Below are positions 51,209-63,453 of a stretch of 64,000 bases of DNA, one piece after another. Source of the DNA: Laccaria trichodermophora (Eukaryota; Basidiomycota; Agaricomycetes; Agaricales; Hydnangiaceae); contig JACTVC010000012.1 of the NCBI GenBank assembly GCA_018417955.1, positions 992,001 through 1,056,000 on the forward strand. The letters run 5' to 3'. The position numbers were made by a program, and so were the translations under genes. The stretch's first letter is position 1; every line of letters starts with the position of its first letter. The notes under the pieces are model-generated. The model had not been told where the DNA came from. It did not search any database and saw nothing but the letters and a program-made list of their open reading frames with translations.

Positions 51209-52565
51209 TCAATTACAACACCACCAACCGCAATCACAGCCAGGAGGAGTCAACTCTTCGAACCACTTATACTGAGACAGCCTCGATGCATGTGGCCGCC
51301 TCCTCGGGTCCACCCTCAGACAGTCCCTGATTAACTCGGCCGCCCAAACCGCATCGTCTCCGTGCAAAGCTTCTGAGAGACTTTTCTCGAGGGAATCTTC
51401 AGAAACGACAGCATGGTAGTCCTCAGAAACGACGGCATGGTAGTCCTTCATGTTTTCGTCTTCAAGCCATTCAGGCGGAATGGAGTCGGGACATTTTCCA
51501 TGTCGGAGTACGCCGCTTATGTGTGCGACCGTTTCGGAGACGGTGGGTTTAGTAACAAAGGGAGATGAGCCGGTTAAAAGGTAGAATGTCTAGAAGAGAT
51601 TCAAAAAGGGGCGCAGACAGCGATTGGCTTGACTTGCCATATAACCCAACATCCAGATATCGGTTTTTTCTGAGCAGTATGCCGAATGCAAGAGCGTTTC
51701 AGGCGCGAAAAAGTAGTCAACGTTTGTCTGCGCCAATTTCTGTCGATCCTTTGGATTTAATTGTTGTGCTAACAGAGGAAGGAACAATTGAAAAAAATAA
51801 ACCCAACGAGTAGGAGAGGGCATACCATGTCCGAAACCACAGAGACAAAGGCTCCAATTTGCAATCTTTTTCTTTTTATCCTCCCAGCTGCACCCATGAG
51901 CGAGAGGCTGTGATATCACAACCGGGTATATCTTGTTTTTTCTAATGGTCGGTCGCGGCTCCGAAGCGAGAACGGACTTGATATCTTCAGTTCCACTTGC
52001 CAAGCGGCGAAAGTAAACATTTTCAGGATGAACAGCTGGAGATAACCGTTGTCAAGACCTTGAATATCATCGTACAAGACAAGAATTTCGTACCTCCGTG
52101 CATGATACCGACGTCATGCAAGGAACTTAGTGCATTGGCGACGGTTAGGACGATGCGCTGAACGGCATGGATAGGCAGACGCTCGTGATCCGCCTTATGC
52201 ATAAATGCTTGGACAGTGGCGCTCATCGGATCTAAGACAAGACAGAGATGTGAGCCAGCGCGGGTTTGCTCCCAGAAGTCGCCACGGCACGCTGGAAGTC
52301 CGTCATTGCGCGCATTGAGGTCGTGGACGACCTTAAGGATGGGGACTTCCATGGTCTTCGCATGCTCTGAGGCGGCGATAGTGTATATCTTGATCGCGAA
52401 ATAGTTTTCTTTGCCCCGGGCAAGCCATGTAGACGATCGAGGGCCATACCCCAGCTTACGGACGATTTGGAACCTCCCACCGTTGAGTTTTTGACCCATT
52501 GCGGCGGAAAAGTAGCCTCCGCCTTGGGAGGGGGAGAGATCGAAAGGCTCTTCAGGGAAGTACAT
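51209..52565 (-). CDS. Predicted pseudokinase (protein kinase fold)
   Basis: Exons 52094-52565, 51826-52035, 51638-51768 and 51209-51589, about 397 residues. The N-lobe is kinase-like: LNGGRFQIVRKLGYGPRSST (glycine loop region), YFAIKIYTIAASEHAK (VAIK lysine kept). The catalytic loop reads MHGAVHPENVYF, with Ala in place of the catalytic Asp and His for the loop Lys, and the DFG position reads CGFGH, so both essential Asps are missing. Helix F (KTDIWMLGY) and RVDPRRRPHASRL of the C-lobe are clear. It belongs to the SRPK-like kinases expanded in agaricomycetes but is probably catalytically dead. The intron 51590-51637 is GC-AG. An 8-residue tandem duplication (DYHAVVSE twice) lies in the C-lobe. 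Confidence 0.82.
51399..51446. repeat. 24 bp tandem duplication inside the pseudokinase
   Basis: TCAGAAACGACAGCATGGTA... occurs twice head to tail with one mismatch (51399-51422 and 51423-51446), encoding DYHAVVSE twice on the minus strand. Confidence 0.9.
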
Positions 52566-52649
52566 AGGTTATGATTGGTATGTGATAGAGCATGAACGTT
52601 GCATGAACAGTGAAACCCATTACTAGGAGCTTGACTCGCACTTGAAAGC

Positions 52650-52930
52650 CCCTAAAAACTTGTGTGAGTACGTCATCGGCATACATACAGGAGCCAACCA
52701 GTGCTCGATTATACCAATCCCAAGATTGAAGAGTCTGATTCTTGCCGATGTCTTCCCGGCAGCATCCGACCAAGTTGTCTTATCGATGTGCAAAGTTCAA
52801 ACACCGGAAGATATTGCAGCTGCTTTCGCCTTCTCAAAGAAAACAACAGTCCCAATTGTGACAAAATAATCAAGGCGTAGGTGCGTTTTGTTGTGGACGA
52901 CTGATTCTTGATTACTGGTATCTAGCACTG
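52650..52930 (+). pseudogene. Relic of FAD-linked oxidase exon 2
   Basis: The segment is similar to 48850-49140 along its whole length, including the 5' splice region, AATACGTCATCGG-like start, CGATTATACCAATCCCAAGA and the following intron up to the next acceptor (CTAGCAC). It has an internal deletion of about 25-30 bp, frame changes and a stop in front of the intron. No other exon of the oxidase is present nearby. It lies between the pseudokinase start and the Sen54 stop. Confidence 0.85.
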
Positions 52931-53029
52931 ATTTTTGAGAAGGGGTGACCTGCAGGAAGCTACAGGGCAGTGTCGGTAGCATAACCTTAGACAATAAGTA
53001 TACCGAGTCCACTACTACTTTTCGCTCTA

Positions 53030-54693
53030 TCACATCATGGGCCATTCTGTGAAAGCACCCTGGCTGAATCGGAAGAAACTGATGCTTCCAGAATCAACAA
53101 CGGCAATGACAATCATTTTCTTCCCAGCTTTCAACGCCATGAATGGATTGGGTCTTCGTACTGGAATCAGTGGTTGAGCTACGACCGGACGTGGGAATGC
53201 CCATGGGAAGAGACGGCGGAAAAGAGAAAGTGGGAGTTGATTTGCAGTATTGAGGGTTTGAGTGGGGGCTGCATTCTCGTTCATTGCAGGACTAGGGATA
53301 GCCAGATTCGTAGTTCCCGGAATGGGTTTGCGTTGGCGCGGCAAAGGCGTTGGAAGCTCAGGGAGGACGTCAAAGAGGTCTGTAAGCTCTTGCAGAGTTG
53401 GCATTGGGGTTGTCCGGGCACTATCATATGATGAGCTGAGTTTCGTCTAGTGACTCCAATGTCACTCACTTAATAACAACTATTTGGAAATCAGGAGGCG
53501 GAGGCGCCGTTTTCTTGAATGGCGTTGAAGGTTTGTAGAGGTTGTAAAAGATTTGGTAGGGCGATTCGACCTCAACACTTTTCGATTGTCTCAGAGGGAC
53601 TCCATGCCCCGACGGAATGAAGCGTAAGGAACGGAAAAGTGAAGCTGGGTGGCTTGTTGGTGTGACATTCATGTATTTTGCGAAACAACTCACCATAGTT
53701 TTTGTCGTGGTGAAGCCAGCGGCTGATACGCATTGGCCTCCACCAATCAAAGCTCCCACATAAACGAGATAGCCAAGAAGCCCAAGTGGGAAAGAGAGAG
53801 CTTATTCGTTTGAGGATAGAAGGTGCAGAGTTCACGATGACAGTATTGGGTGGTGTTGGGTAGTACGACGTTGGTGGCTTCGTTCTAGTAACGACATAAC
53901 CAAGACGTTTCAAATATGAAAAGACCTAAAAAGTATGATAAGGGAGCTCGCTTAGCGGAAAGCAAAAGAGCATACCTGGAATTTATCTAAAGTGAGATCT
54001 TCTGTCCCTATCATCTCACTGTAAGCTTGCTGCACACTCATCGGCGCCCCTAGAACTTCAAAAGCCCCCGAAACTTCTGTAAGGTTCAAATCGGTTTCCT
54101 TCCAGCAAAACATAGACCCTCTTTCGATGAGATAAATGGCTTCTTCAGGCAGCAGTTCCAATCGTTTTTGAATTTTCTCGACGCCATTCTCCCCGAGCAT
54201 TGAACGAGGCGCCGAATGGCCCATAGAGGAAAAATGAATTCCTCGGGCAACTGTAACATAGGTACGAGCGACATTTGGCTGCCACACCGCGTAACTGATA
54301 GCTTTGCTACAGAATGTGATTAGCACAAGGCTCAAAGAGTGAAAAATTAAGATGGGCTTACCTAGATGTCGTACGTGTTGCCCGCAAGGCCTCCAACATG
54401 GCTGATCTCGCCCGATCCAAGACGTGTAATTGCAAGTTCGATCCACCGCCAGCTTTGGGTTCAAATTCCTTTTCACCGCGTTTTGGAATCACAGGACGCA
54501 CTGCTTCTGGACTTTGTGATTTGAAGGGTCAATCGAATACTCCTTGTGTACTCGCAAAAGCTCACATAAGTTTTGTCCAGTCCAGTCCGCCATCTTCTTC
54601 ATCCGACGATTGCTCATCCTCCTCCTCCTGCACGGCATCGGCAAGGGACACTTTGGGTATAATTGCATTTGGTAGTTCCAACGTATCGTCCAT
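53030..54693 (-). CDS. sen54: tRNA-splicing endonuclease subunit Sen54
   Basis: Exons 54566-54693, 54362-54511, 53976-54306, 53694-53925, 53470-53644 and 53030-53420, phases closing, about 468 residues. The Sen54 N-domain is recognised by VWQPNVARTYVTVARG, ELLPEEAIYLIERGSMFCW, MSVQQAYSEMIG and YLKRLGYVVTRT. The C-terminal half has IFYNLYKPSTPFKK, DFQIVVIN and the ending VVDSGSISFFRF..FTEWPMM. Sen54 is the non-catalytic structural subunit of the heterotetrameric nuclease that removes introns from pre-tRNAs, pairing with Sen2. The N-terminus is acidic (EEEDEQSSDEEDGG). The acceptor at 53645 was preferred over one nearer the exon because it yields SLFRSLRFIPSGH, as in relatives. Confidence 0.92.
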
Positions 54694-54958
54694 TTGTTCA
54701 GATTGTCAACTCGTCAAGATTGGGGACGCGGTTGTGGAAAACAATGTAATTTACGTGTTGAGTTGATGAAGGACCCTACCTGCTTGTGAGAGCTTGGCTA
54801 ATCCTTTGGGCGCAAACATACCACGACAAGCCGCAACGCTTGAATAGGCTTGAATCAGGCTTGGACTCATCAACGCTTCAACATCCATGACTTGAAAAAC
54901 ACGTTCTTTCCAATTCCTCTACTCAGATTTGAGAAATGAAGGAATTTCGATGACTAAA

Positions 54959-56624
54959 CTAGCGGTCCCGGATAAATCGGAGGAACTTTTGAAGCTGTTC
55001 CTGGTACTCGTCTCCTTGAAATGTATCAATCATGCGCTGCACCTCCATCCACATTTCATCCGCAATTTCATCCTCACTGGCAGCGTCAACTGACTCGATG
55101 AGGGGAAAAATACTGGTAAGAAAAGCAGCAACCGAGTTATGGTCGTCGATGGGAGAGTTCCCGACAGATAGGGAGGTCAAATTATTGCTGAAGGGACCGC
55201 TATCTGGCTCCAGCGATCCACTCCGAGCATCAAAAACTATGCCGAGGCACTGCAAGTTCGGGCAATGTCTCGCAAAGGGGATAAGATCCCTCGCTGTTAT
55301 GATCGTTTCTGGCGGCGGGTATTCAGTGCCAAGTTGAAGTTCCTCTATATGGGGCCAGGCAACAGCCAACCTGTTCGCAGTGTCGCTGCTCAGCGGGATC
55401 CCGAAACAAGGCTGAACATAGACCATTTGAACGTTTGAAAAGACAGTCAAAGCACCAAGCTCAATTCCAGAATGAACTGATTGCGAGTCACCCAAATTGT
55501 CCCCTGTTTCCTCCAAAATGAGCCGTTTCAATGAGGTACTGTTCAGGTGGCGACTGATGGTCCTAAAGAGCTCCTCCCACGCGGAAGGATAACGGCAATT
55601 CTCCACTTGGATATTAAGTTCCTCGACGGGACTAGAGGATAGGAGTTGTACAAAGGCGATAGCCATTTCCATGGTCCTGCATGAAATGGACAAGAATTGA
55701 AGGGCGTGGTACCCCCGAGCGCGATTGCGGATAGTGATTGAATTATCTTCATCGTAAGTGCGCGTCGCACCGCTAAGATAGTGGAAAGAAAGTGTTTGGA
55801 GAGATGGAATTGTTGCGAGATGTTCTAGCGCTTCTTCCGTTAAATCGGTGACCGTGAGGGACTGAAGACCTTTCCATTGACAGACGGCAGAAGAAATTGT
55901 CTGTCGCTGTTCTTCATTGAAGTTCTTGTCATTAATAGGAAAATTTAATTCTTCCAGGGCTGGACAAAAGTTGACAAGGCTAGAGAAAATGGAGAGAGTA
56001 ATGGTGTCAGGGACACTGTCAAGGGTAATGGATAACGAGACGAGTTTGGGTGCGAGGAAGAGGGGAATGCAGTGTAACATCAACCTTTTCACTTCTATTG
56101 AGGTGAGCTCATCAGACCATAACAGGTGTCTGATGTTCGGAAGCAGGGGCTTCATATGCAACGTTGCCAGGCTCAGAGCTTGCACAACCCCAACATCAAC
56201 AGGAGAAATTGAAGCCATCCAGAGTTTGCGTATCCGTGTCGCATACGATGGAGTCTTTTCTAAATCAGATGGCAAGATTGCCCTGCGTAAACACTTTGGG
56301 TCGAAAAAAAAAGTTAGACCACTTTCACAGGAATATTTTGCAACGTACCAGCATGTTTTCCTTTTTCTTCATCTCGAACAAGTCAGATGGCATAGTGCAG
56401 AGAAGCGGGTGCAGGCCGTAAACCTCACGCCAAAGGACATCAAGAGCTGGCCCTTCGAAATCACGACACGTGCGAGCGAGGACCGCTAAAGTCGGCGACC
56501 GATTATAAGGTTCTTTTGACAGGTCCCAGTCTTGCTGCAAGGCCTCGCAAATCAAGCCAAAGAGCTCGGGAGCACGAAGGCACTCATGAATCATTGCTGC
56601 AGGAGTTGGCAAGTTGGTATTCAA
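54959..56624 (-). CDS. F-box / leucine-rich-repeat protein
   Basis: Exons 56349-56624 and 54959-56293 (GT-AG, phase 0), 536 residues. The N-terminus (residues about 10-75) contains an F-box-like segment: PELFGLICEAL, LAVLARTCRDFEGPALDVLW, typical of agaricomycete F-box proteins. The rest is a series of irregular leucine-rich repeats (LEELNFPI, LQSLTVTDLTEEALEHLA, SLKRLILEETGD, HIEELQLGTEYPP, LQCLGIVF). F-box proteins are substrate receptors of SCF ubiquitin ligases; the substrate is unknown. Acidic C-terminus. Large, fast-evolving family in mushrooms. It is 265 bp downstream of the divergent-side Sen54 start, same strand. Confidence 0.88.
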
Positions 56625-57055
56625 CTTGAGTTCAACTTGTTTACCAAACGTTTACATATATGTCACACAAAGTAACACAACACGTGGACGTTATTGACGC
56701 GTTGGTCACAATGTTCATCAAGAGATTCGAACGAGATCGCCAGAATTCGATTGATACCTACAGCATTTTTTTGAGTGAAGTAACGATTGAGAGGAAAAAC
56801 TCACAGATTTACTTAATTCACTGAATCTATGCTTGCGCAACCAATGCGCAACGCTACGAAAGATAAGAAGCTACATAAAATCATTTAGTACTACTTACTT
56901 AGTACGATGCAGCTTAGGCTCTTCATCTCCTACACCACACCCATTTCCATACCACTCCTTTCCTGCCATCGCACCCCATTCCCAGAGAGTCGGGGATTAT
57001 ATTAGGGGTATTTCGGAGACTGCATCTCCAAACGATTATGGAGAGCTCAACATCG
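56625..57055. other. Intergenic
   Basis: Promoter side of the F-box gene and 3' side of the deacetylase gene. No supported gene. Confidence 0.5.
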
Positions 57056-59171
57056 TCAAGTTGTATCAGGGGGTTTCGGCCCTAACCTCAAGATAACGCG
57101 TGGTAGCTTGTTTGTCCGAGTAGCATCACCTTCTGTTGAACCAGACTCAAAACCTGATGTACCACTACCATTTAGAGCAGACGCTGAGGCAGGCACGGTG
57201 AACTTCGCCTGCGTCGTGCTGGGGCGAGAAGGGGATCCTGCTGCAAACGTTGTCTTAACCTTTGTCCTATCGCGTAGGGTCATCGAGGTGGGAGGTGTGG
57301 ATGCGATGGCACGTCGAGAAGACGACACTGCCAACGTTTCTAAGGGTTCAAGTATCGCAATTGTCCGCTCCAGCCAGGGCTCAGCAGACCCAGATGCACC
57401 GAGGGAAGGTCTGCCGCCTCGACGTTTTTTCGTTGATTTCTCGAGCTGAACAACAACACATGAAATCATGCATCAAACTGGATGTGATAAGAAGAAAGGT
57501 GCTGACCTTGATCAAGTTTTCTACGCTCCACCAATCCTCCTCTATTCTTAGAGAGGATGGTAGATCTACTAATCCACACATATGTGCCATCGCGCCACTA
57601 ATCAGTGCACGGTCGCTATACCCGCCTTCTAGGACGCTAACAACACGTCCTCGCGCGTACTTTTCGCTTAACGCGCAAGCATCTTGCGCGAAGCGATAGT
57701 AAAAGGACGAAGGAACTTTACGGTTGTGGCGCGACATCGACTCGTATTCGTGCTCACAAGCGTCCATTCCACAACTAACAGAGTCGGTGTGAGAATTGTG
57801 AATGTTATGTGCAATCAAGGTGCTGACCTGATGAATATCATGACATCATCGCCAGGGCCGCCTGTACCATCCAGAAATTCTTCTGCCCTTCGCAAGATTT
57901 TGCTGTATTCGTGCTTGTAGAGGACGTCCCAGAAATGGTCTTCTGAAGTATATTCTTGCAGATGAACGTTCTCAATGTATTGTCCATGAGATTTGTGGAT
58001 GGAGACCGAAGCCGCCTGGATAAGATTGAGTTTCCCATCCTGAAACATCATGAGTAACTTGATCATTGCTTGTGCTAGAAGAAATTACTTCGCACGGGTA
58101 CGAAAGAATATCGTGTGTGGATCCGTAGTAAATTTGAGGCCCAGGTGAGGAGGGTGGTCCACCACCTTTTTGCTCAAGAACCTTGCGATAGGTCTCCTCG
58201 TTGATTTGCCATATGATAGACTGAGTGCCGTTGCCTGCGCCGCGGTTGATCAGGAGGGTATTTATCTTCAACGAGAACCGCTAAAAACCAACCATGGTGG
58301 AGATCAATATCAACTATAACGATGCGATTGATTCCGTGCTGAAGGTGGGCTACCGTTCGTTAAATAAACAGACAGCCGTTCATCGTGCATGACCCATACC
58401 ATGAGCGGCACCTACGGCAACATTGTTCACAAAACAAAAGCCAGAGGGTGTATCTTCACCACAGTGGTGTCCCGGCGGTCGGATTGCGACAAATGCTCGA
58501 CGAGACGTTGAGGAGGCCCCAGATGCTCCGGACGCCCCACGAGAAGATGCGACCACCATATCTACGGCTTCGCAAACGGTACCAACGGCACCTTGTATCG
58601 CGTCGATTGATTCGGGACAGACTAAGAAGAAAATGAGTCGTTTCGGCCGAGTCACACAAATTGCGAAGAGCCTACGATACAAGTCTCCCTGTGAAAGGTG
58701 TTCGGGAATTTCAGATTCGTTATTGAGGACCTTATCTGAGCTACTCTTGGCCCATGCCTTGAGATTTTCGAGATACACATCTCCCTCGATATCGCCGTGG
58801 ACGAATTTAACCGCAGGGTTGTTCAAAATATCGACGGTGGCTTGGCTTTGAACGACTGAAACCGGTGATCTAAAAAATGAAGGAGAATCGTGCTCTAGCT
58901 TCATTCGACCCATGACTTCAGCCAAGTATTCTGGATCGGGTTGCCTTGTTGTGCTGCTGGAGGTTGTTTGATTTGGTGCGCCACTAGATACAACCTCTTC
59001 TAGACGAGCGATTGCCGCAGCCAGCCCAATGCTGACGGCTCTGAGACGCTCTGGTCGCTCTACAATATTTGATGTGTCCCTGGATCGAATGAAGCGGTGT
59101 TGAAGACACGCATTCTGAAAGAATGCGAAGGCTTTCTTGGTTACAAGCAAATCAGAAGGTGTTGTAGCCAT
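57056..59171 (-). CDS. hos3: Histone deacetylase, Hos3-like
   Basis: Exons 58400-59171, 58293-58349, 58089-58234, 57828-58039, 57507-57774 and 57056-57445, about 614 residues, phases closing. The arginase/deacetylase fold is clear: RPPGHHCGEDTPSGFCFVNN (His-His charge relay), IVIVDIDLHHGNGTQ (zinc-binding Asp and His), SCGMDACEHEYESMSRH (second zinc Asp) and LEGGYSDRAL (transition-state Tyr). The wording of these motifs is that of the fungal-specific Hos3 class rather than Rpd3 or Hda1. It should remove acetyl groups from lysines using zinc. An insertion of about 20 Gly/Ala/Ser residues (SSRGASGASGASS) precedes the first motif. The C-terminal 130 residues are basic, Ser/Thr/Pro rich and probably disordered. 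Start at 59171 gives MATTPSDLL. Confidence 0.93.
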
Positions 59172-59697
59172 GAACTTGATGAAGTAACTAGAGGCAAGCA
59201 AAAAAAATGGATGTTGCACTTTCTCTGGACCTGTAAATTTTTGATCCGTGTGGAGAGTCGAATAGAGGAATAGAGTGGCAAGTTTGAAGGGTGGAGTCAA
59301 TGTTCGCGGCACATGACACTGATGCCGCTATAATTTAGGGCAAGGTTGATCGCGTTGCTTTAATTTCAACTGTTGTCGGCAACAGCGTGAACTTGGCGTG
59401 AACTCAACATCGAACGTTGGACACGTTGAACTTGAACGTGGTCAAGCAGCAGGTAAGCAGCATCAAGTGCCGTTATTCAGAATGGTCACTGGTCTATTGA
59501 ACTTGTATCAAACAGCTTGCTTCTGCCTTTCCTCTGCCTTGGTCAATCTTCGCGCTTTTCGCAACCGATTTGCTACCGAAAACTTGTCTCAAGATTAGTT
59601 GAACGCGAGCTCGACGAATATAGGGCCGCTGTAAAGTAAAGTCTATCAATCTAGGTAATAAATTGACCACTGTGAGGCCACCTTGCCCACCCTCCGT
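59172..59697. other. Intergenic
   Basis: Upstream of the deacetylase and downstream of the uncharacterised minus-strand gene. No supported gene or repeat. Confidence 0.5.
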
Positions 59698-61387
59698 CTA
59701 GAGCGATAACAAACGATCAACTAAAATCGCCCATTCCATGACGGTAACTCCAAGTCTCAAAGCCTCATCCTTGACTTCTCGATCTCGTGTATCTGGGCTC
59801 AGTCTTGCTATCGCTGCGAGATGCTCCTCGCTTGTAATCCCGAGACTCGCCAGCACGGGCGCAATGTGTACTATAGAGGGTTTGCAAGACTCCAATATTC
59901 TTTCGAAAGCAAGGGAATCGGATGACGAGGATTTGATGCTGGTGATCGTGGACCCGGATGCCGTAGGGTGGAATGGTCCTTTCGGCATCCGACCTGTAAT
60001 GGGAGTCGACTCGTGCGGTACATTGTCGTGACTCGACGACAATGGACTGTTTTGGACTGGGGTGGACGTTCGTGGCGGACTTGGAGGTGTCATACCATAC
60101 GACATGGTCGGTTGTTTCCCTACTGGAGATCTAATAGAAGATGTCGTTCCAGATTGCGATCGTCTGTCCGGAGTCAAGGCATGTGGATGAATACGGTTTC
60201 CTCGCTGGGGGAGTGGGGTGCCATCTCTAGTCTGCGAATGCTCTGTATACATTGGCCTGCGCCAGTCTTTCTGAGGAGGCGTCGGAGGCCTTTCTTCATG
60301 CTGAGAATAGGACGTCAACAAATCGTTGTCTTCTCGCTCCGAGAGCTCTTGCGACGAACCTGATTGGGCGACAGAACTTGCCTCAGTGGCAAGTGCTCCA
60401 ACGCATTTCTGTCGTTTGGACGAGACGGAGCCTGGGAGCCTTCTTCCAGTTCCAATACCTCCTTGCCACTCAATGACTTCGTAACATGAGTCTCCACTTC
60501 TGTTTCCATCCCGTCAACATATTCGTTCACGTCATCTCGAGCATAGTCCTCCGCGCTCACGTAATAAACACTCATGGTGTCGATTTCTGGGTTAGCTTCT
60601 CTCGCGACCTGCTCTCGCCACGTTGCGATTGTGACAGTTCTATCGGGACCATCTTCAACAACTTGGCGGTTGACGACCTCGTAAGTCTGGCCAGCCTTTG
60701 GGCCATGATCCTCCACGCTATCGGGTGGTTCGGCATGAGGCCCCCTGGGACTTACTATCGCCCTTCTTGATCTCGTAGTACCACCGCTCTTCACCCTCCC
60801 TAATTGGTAGCTCTCTCGATTTGGTTCCACTCCAAGCAACTTGACGCTCAAATCCAAATCTCCGCGCCCGCCGAACATCCTTTCCATCTCAGTCATATAA
60901 TTTTCGTATTCTCCATATCGTTCAAAGCCCTCATCTCTGGCTTTGCCTTTCCGTCGTTGAGGCATATTGGGTGTCTTCTCAACAAACGACTGCGCAGGAC
61001 TGGATGGCCTCCAATTAAATTCGCGTTTTCTGACTGCATCCAGTTCTGGAGAGGACACGCTGCGCTTGTGACCATCGTTATTGTCAATAGGCGGTGAGGT
61101 TGCTCTGGTCTGCTCTGACCGCTGAGGGTGGGAGAACAACTCGGTTTCGGGAGCTTTTGCTGTCGTTCCTGCGTGTGTCATTGCATCAAATTCATCGTCC
61201 AATGGCGGCGATGTTGGCGGAGGACGAGGCCGTTTGACTATCTTCTTTCCCGGTCCATTTCGATTCGGCACCAAATAGAATATTCCGGATTCTGTGCATG
61301 TCGGTTCGGATACCCCGAAGTCAAATAATCCGAAAGCATCGTGTGCTCACCACTGGCATCGTCGGTTGGATGCCGTCTTGGATACAT
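59698..61387 (-). CDS. Uncharacterised Ser/Pro-rich protein
   Basis: Exons 61351-61387, 60360-61291 and 59698-60300, phases closing, about 523 residues. Near the N-terminus is a short hydrophobic stretch (SGIFYLVPNRNGPGKK) followed by KRPRPPPTSPP. The centre is charged and low complexity, with YGEYENYMTEMERMFGGRGD and TYEVVNRQVVEDGPDRTVTIATW as the more ordered parts. The C-terminus (LAFERILESCKPSIVHIAPVL, ending VMEWAILVDRLLSL) is a predicted helical module. I do not recognise the family, though the C-terminal module looks conserved rather than random. The first exon is tentative: an additional upstream exon is possible because AG acceptors lie just before the chosen ATG at 61387. Confidence 0.65.
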
Positions 61388-63361
61388 CCTTTCTGAATCT
61401 GCAATAATTGGAGCAGAAATTTTGAGCGGTGGGGGGGTGGTCTTCTTCAAAAAGGTTGGGGTTGGAAGACACCAGAGCATTCGAAAAAAAATCAGTGGAG
61501 TTCAGTGATATTTGAGTAGTTCTCGGCGACGATTGTCAGGTGTAGGGGCACGAGGCAGCATCGTGTTTGCCTTACATGATTATTCGAACACACGTGTACT
61601 CGGTGCGTAAGGATGGTTGGTACCTGGGCGCGATCGACAATCGTCAACGGGTTTCACAAAATGCTGCACCAAGTCCCCCGTATTGTGCGATCTATTTCTC
61701 TTTATATCACAACAGAAAAGGTTCATCGGCAAATACATTATGAGTTGGTTATCGATTTAACTTTTTGCTGAAATATGTTGGTGTGGGTCCATGTAGGCGC
61801 CGATCCCGTTTCCTGGCGGGTGTCAGACGTCAGACTAATCAGGGACTGAGAGCCTCACGTCACAGTGTGGGGAACTCCCGGAAAGTTCGGTTCTCAAGCT
61901 GTCAAGTTTATGCATTCGGAGAACGCGAGAAACAGCCTGAAGGTAAGCGTCTTCAACGACAGAATTATTCAAGGCGTATGTGTTTTGAGATTGAAACAAA
62001 TCGGGCCATGATCTTTAGCCACGCAGACTAGGGAGGATTGCGATTTCTGGAGCTATGTAAGTACAACATTCTTGACGCCACAAAGAGAATAAATCAAGTC
62101 CCAGAAACGATAATGATGTCATGTTCATTGACTTGTTCTAAAAGAGAGAAAAGGGACGCACAAGGTCGTATGATACCCATCTTTTCCAGCAAAGGCATTC
62201 TTATTTTAATATCTTCACAACGCTCCCTATCGCCCCCAGATAGAACAGTTAGGCTTGAAATCCTTTCTTGTTAAGCAAGCATAGAGTCTATCTCGGAGAA
62301 ACACCATGATTCCAATATCATCAGAGGGACGCTTGGTGTAGCAAATACTTCTGTAACATTTTCCTCGAGCGAGAGCATTTTGGAAGGCTTTTGGCGAAGA
62401 TAAACCATGTATGACAACTTGGAAGCCGTGTTTAAGAGCCTTGCGCAGTTTGAGGAGGTGACTTAGATCGATGTCATCATGATTTAAAGTCGAGTATCAA
62501 CTATGAAAGAATTTGTGTTAGCCAAAGTCAATGTAAGGACGACCGGTGAAGATGGTACAACCCGAAGCTTCGTAATTTTGGAGCAAGATTCGGAAGAATG
62601 TCGTCAGGACGGGTAATTTGTCTTCGATCCAAACCACATGCTTGACTAAATATCCAGGTGCACGACGCACATAGTCGAGCAGGTGGAGGCCGTTATTACG
62701 CGACTGAGAGCTTCAATAGATGAATCGGCGAGGTTCCAGACCAAGCAGTCCTAATCGTCTCCGTTGGACTCTGACGACTTAAGCTAAATGCTGGATAAGG
62801 GGCGAGATTGAAGGGCCAGCGCTGCAAAGGAGAGGCAGACGAGTGAGGCCGCTTTGAGTAAGCTTGGATCATTCCAGATATTGGCGGTGATAGCATCGAC
62901 GAGTTCGGCTGAAAGCAATGGAAGTGAAAGCAAAGTGAAAGAGTGTCGAAGCGCATTACGTTACCAGCACATCCTTTGCTCTCGACTTCATGCTCTTTTT
63001 GAGCCATGTATACCCTTGCCTTGCTGCTCTGTGCAAACCTCCCCCTCCGCCCTCCCCCCCCCCCCGTATGTTTCCAGTGAAGATATATCCGATTTTTTTC
63101 TGCGAGAATGAAGTATTTACGATCGATTTGCAATGATCGCGAGAACACAGAAAGTTGAAGAAACGAAGCAATTCAAACCGGTTTCCCTCATTTTTCGAAT
63201 GGGTTCTCCACGGACACGACTTCTGTCAAGCTATCCAAATCTCATAACGCGAGGAGATTGGGTCGATCGAGTCACCGAATCGGTCAAACGAGTGCACCTT
63301 CTCACATGGCTGACAACGAAATAATTAGTCTGGTGGTAAACGATCGTCAGCCTCATTCAAG
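61388..63361. other. Intergenic with a coding-like remnant
   Basis: No intact gene. On the minus strand, 62518-62690 reads GYLVKHVVWIEDKLPVL and NYEASGCTIFTGRPYIDFG before a TAA, and 62278-62480 reads LSHLLKLRKALKHGFQVV and FQNALARGKCYRSICYTKRP. Both look protein-like but are not joinable with a good intron; probably a decayed gene of unknown family. A run of C at 63053-63064 is a simple repeat. Confidence 0.45.
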
Positions 63362-63453
63362 TTGAGCGCTGAGGAATTAGTCTGCGCACTCCTATCTTCT
63401 TACTACCGCTGTGGACACCTTGAATTGCTTGCCACCTTGCTATCTACGACACT

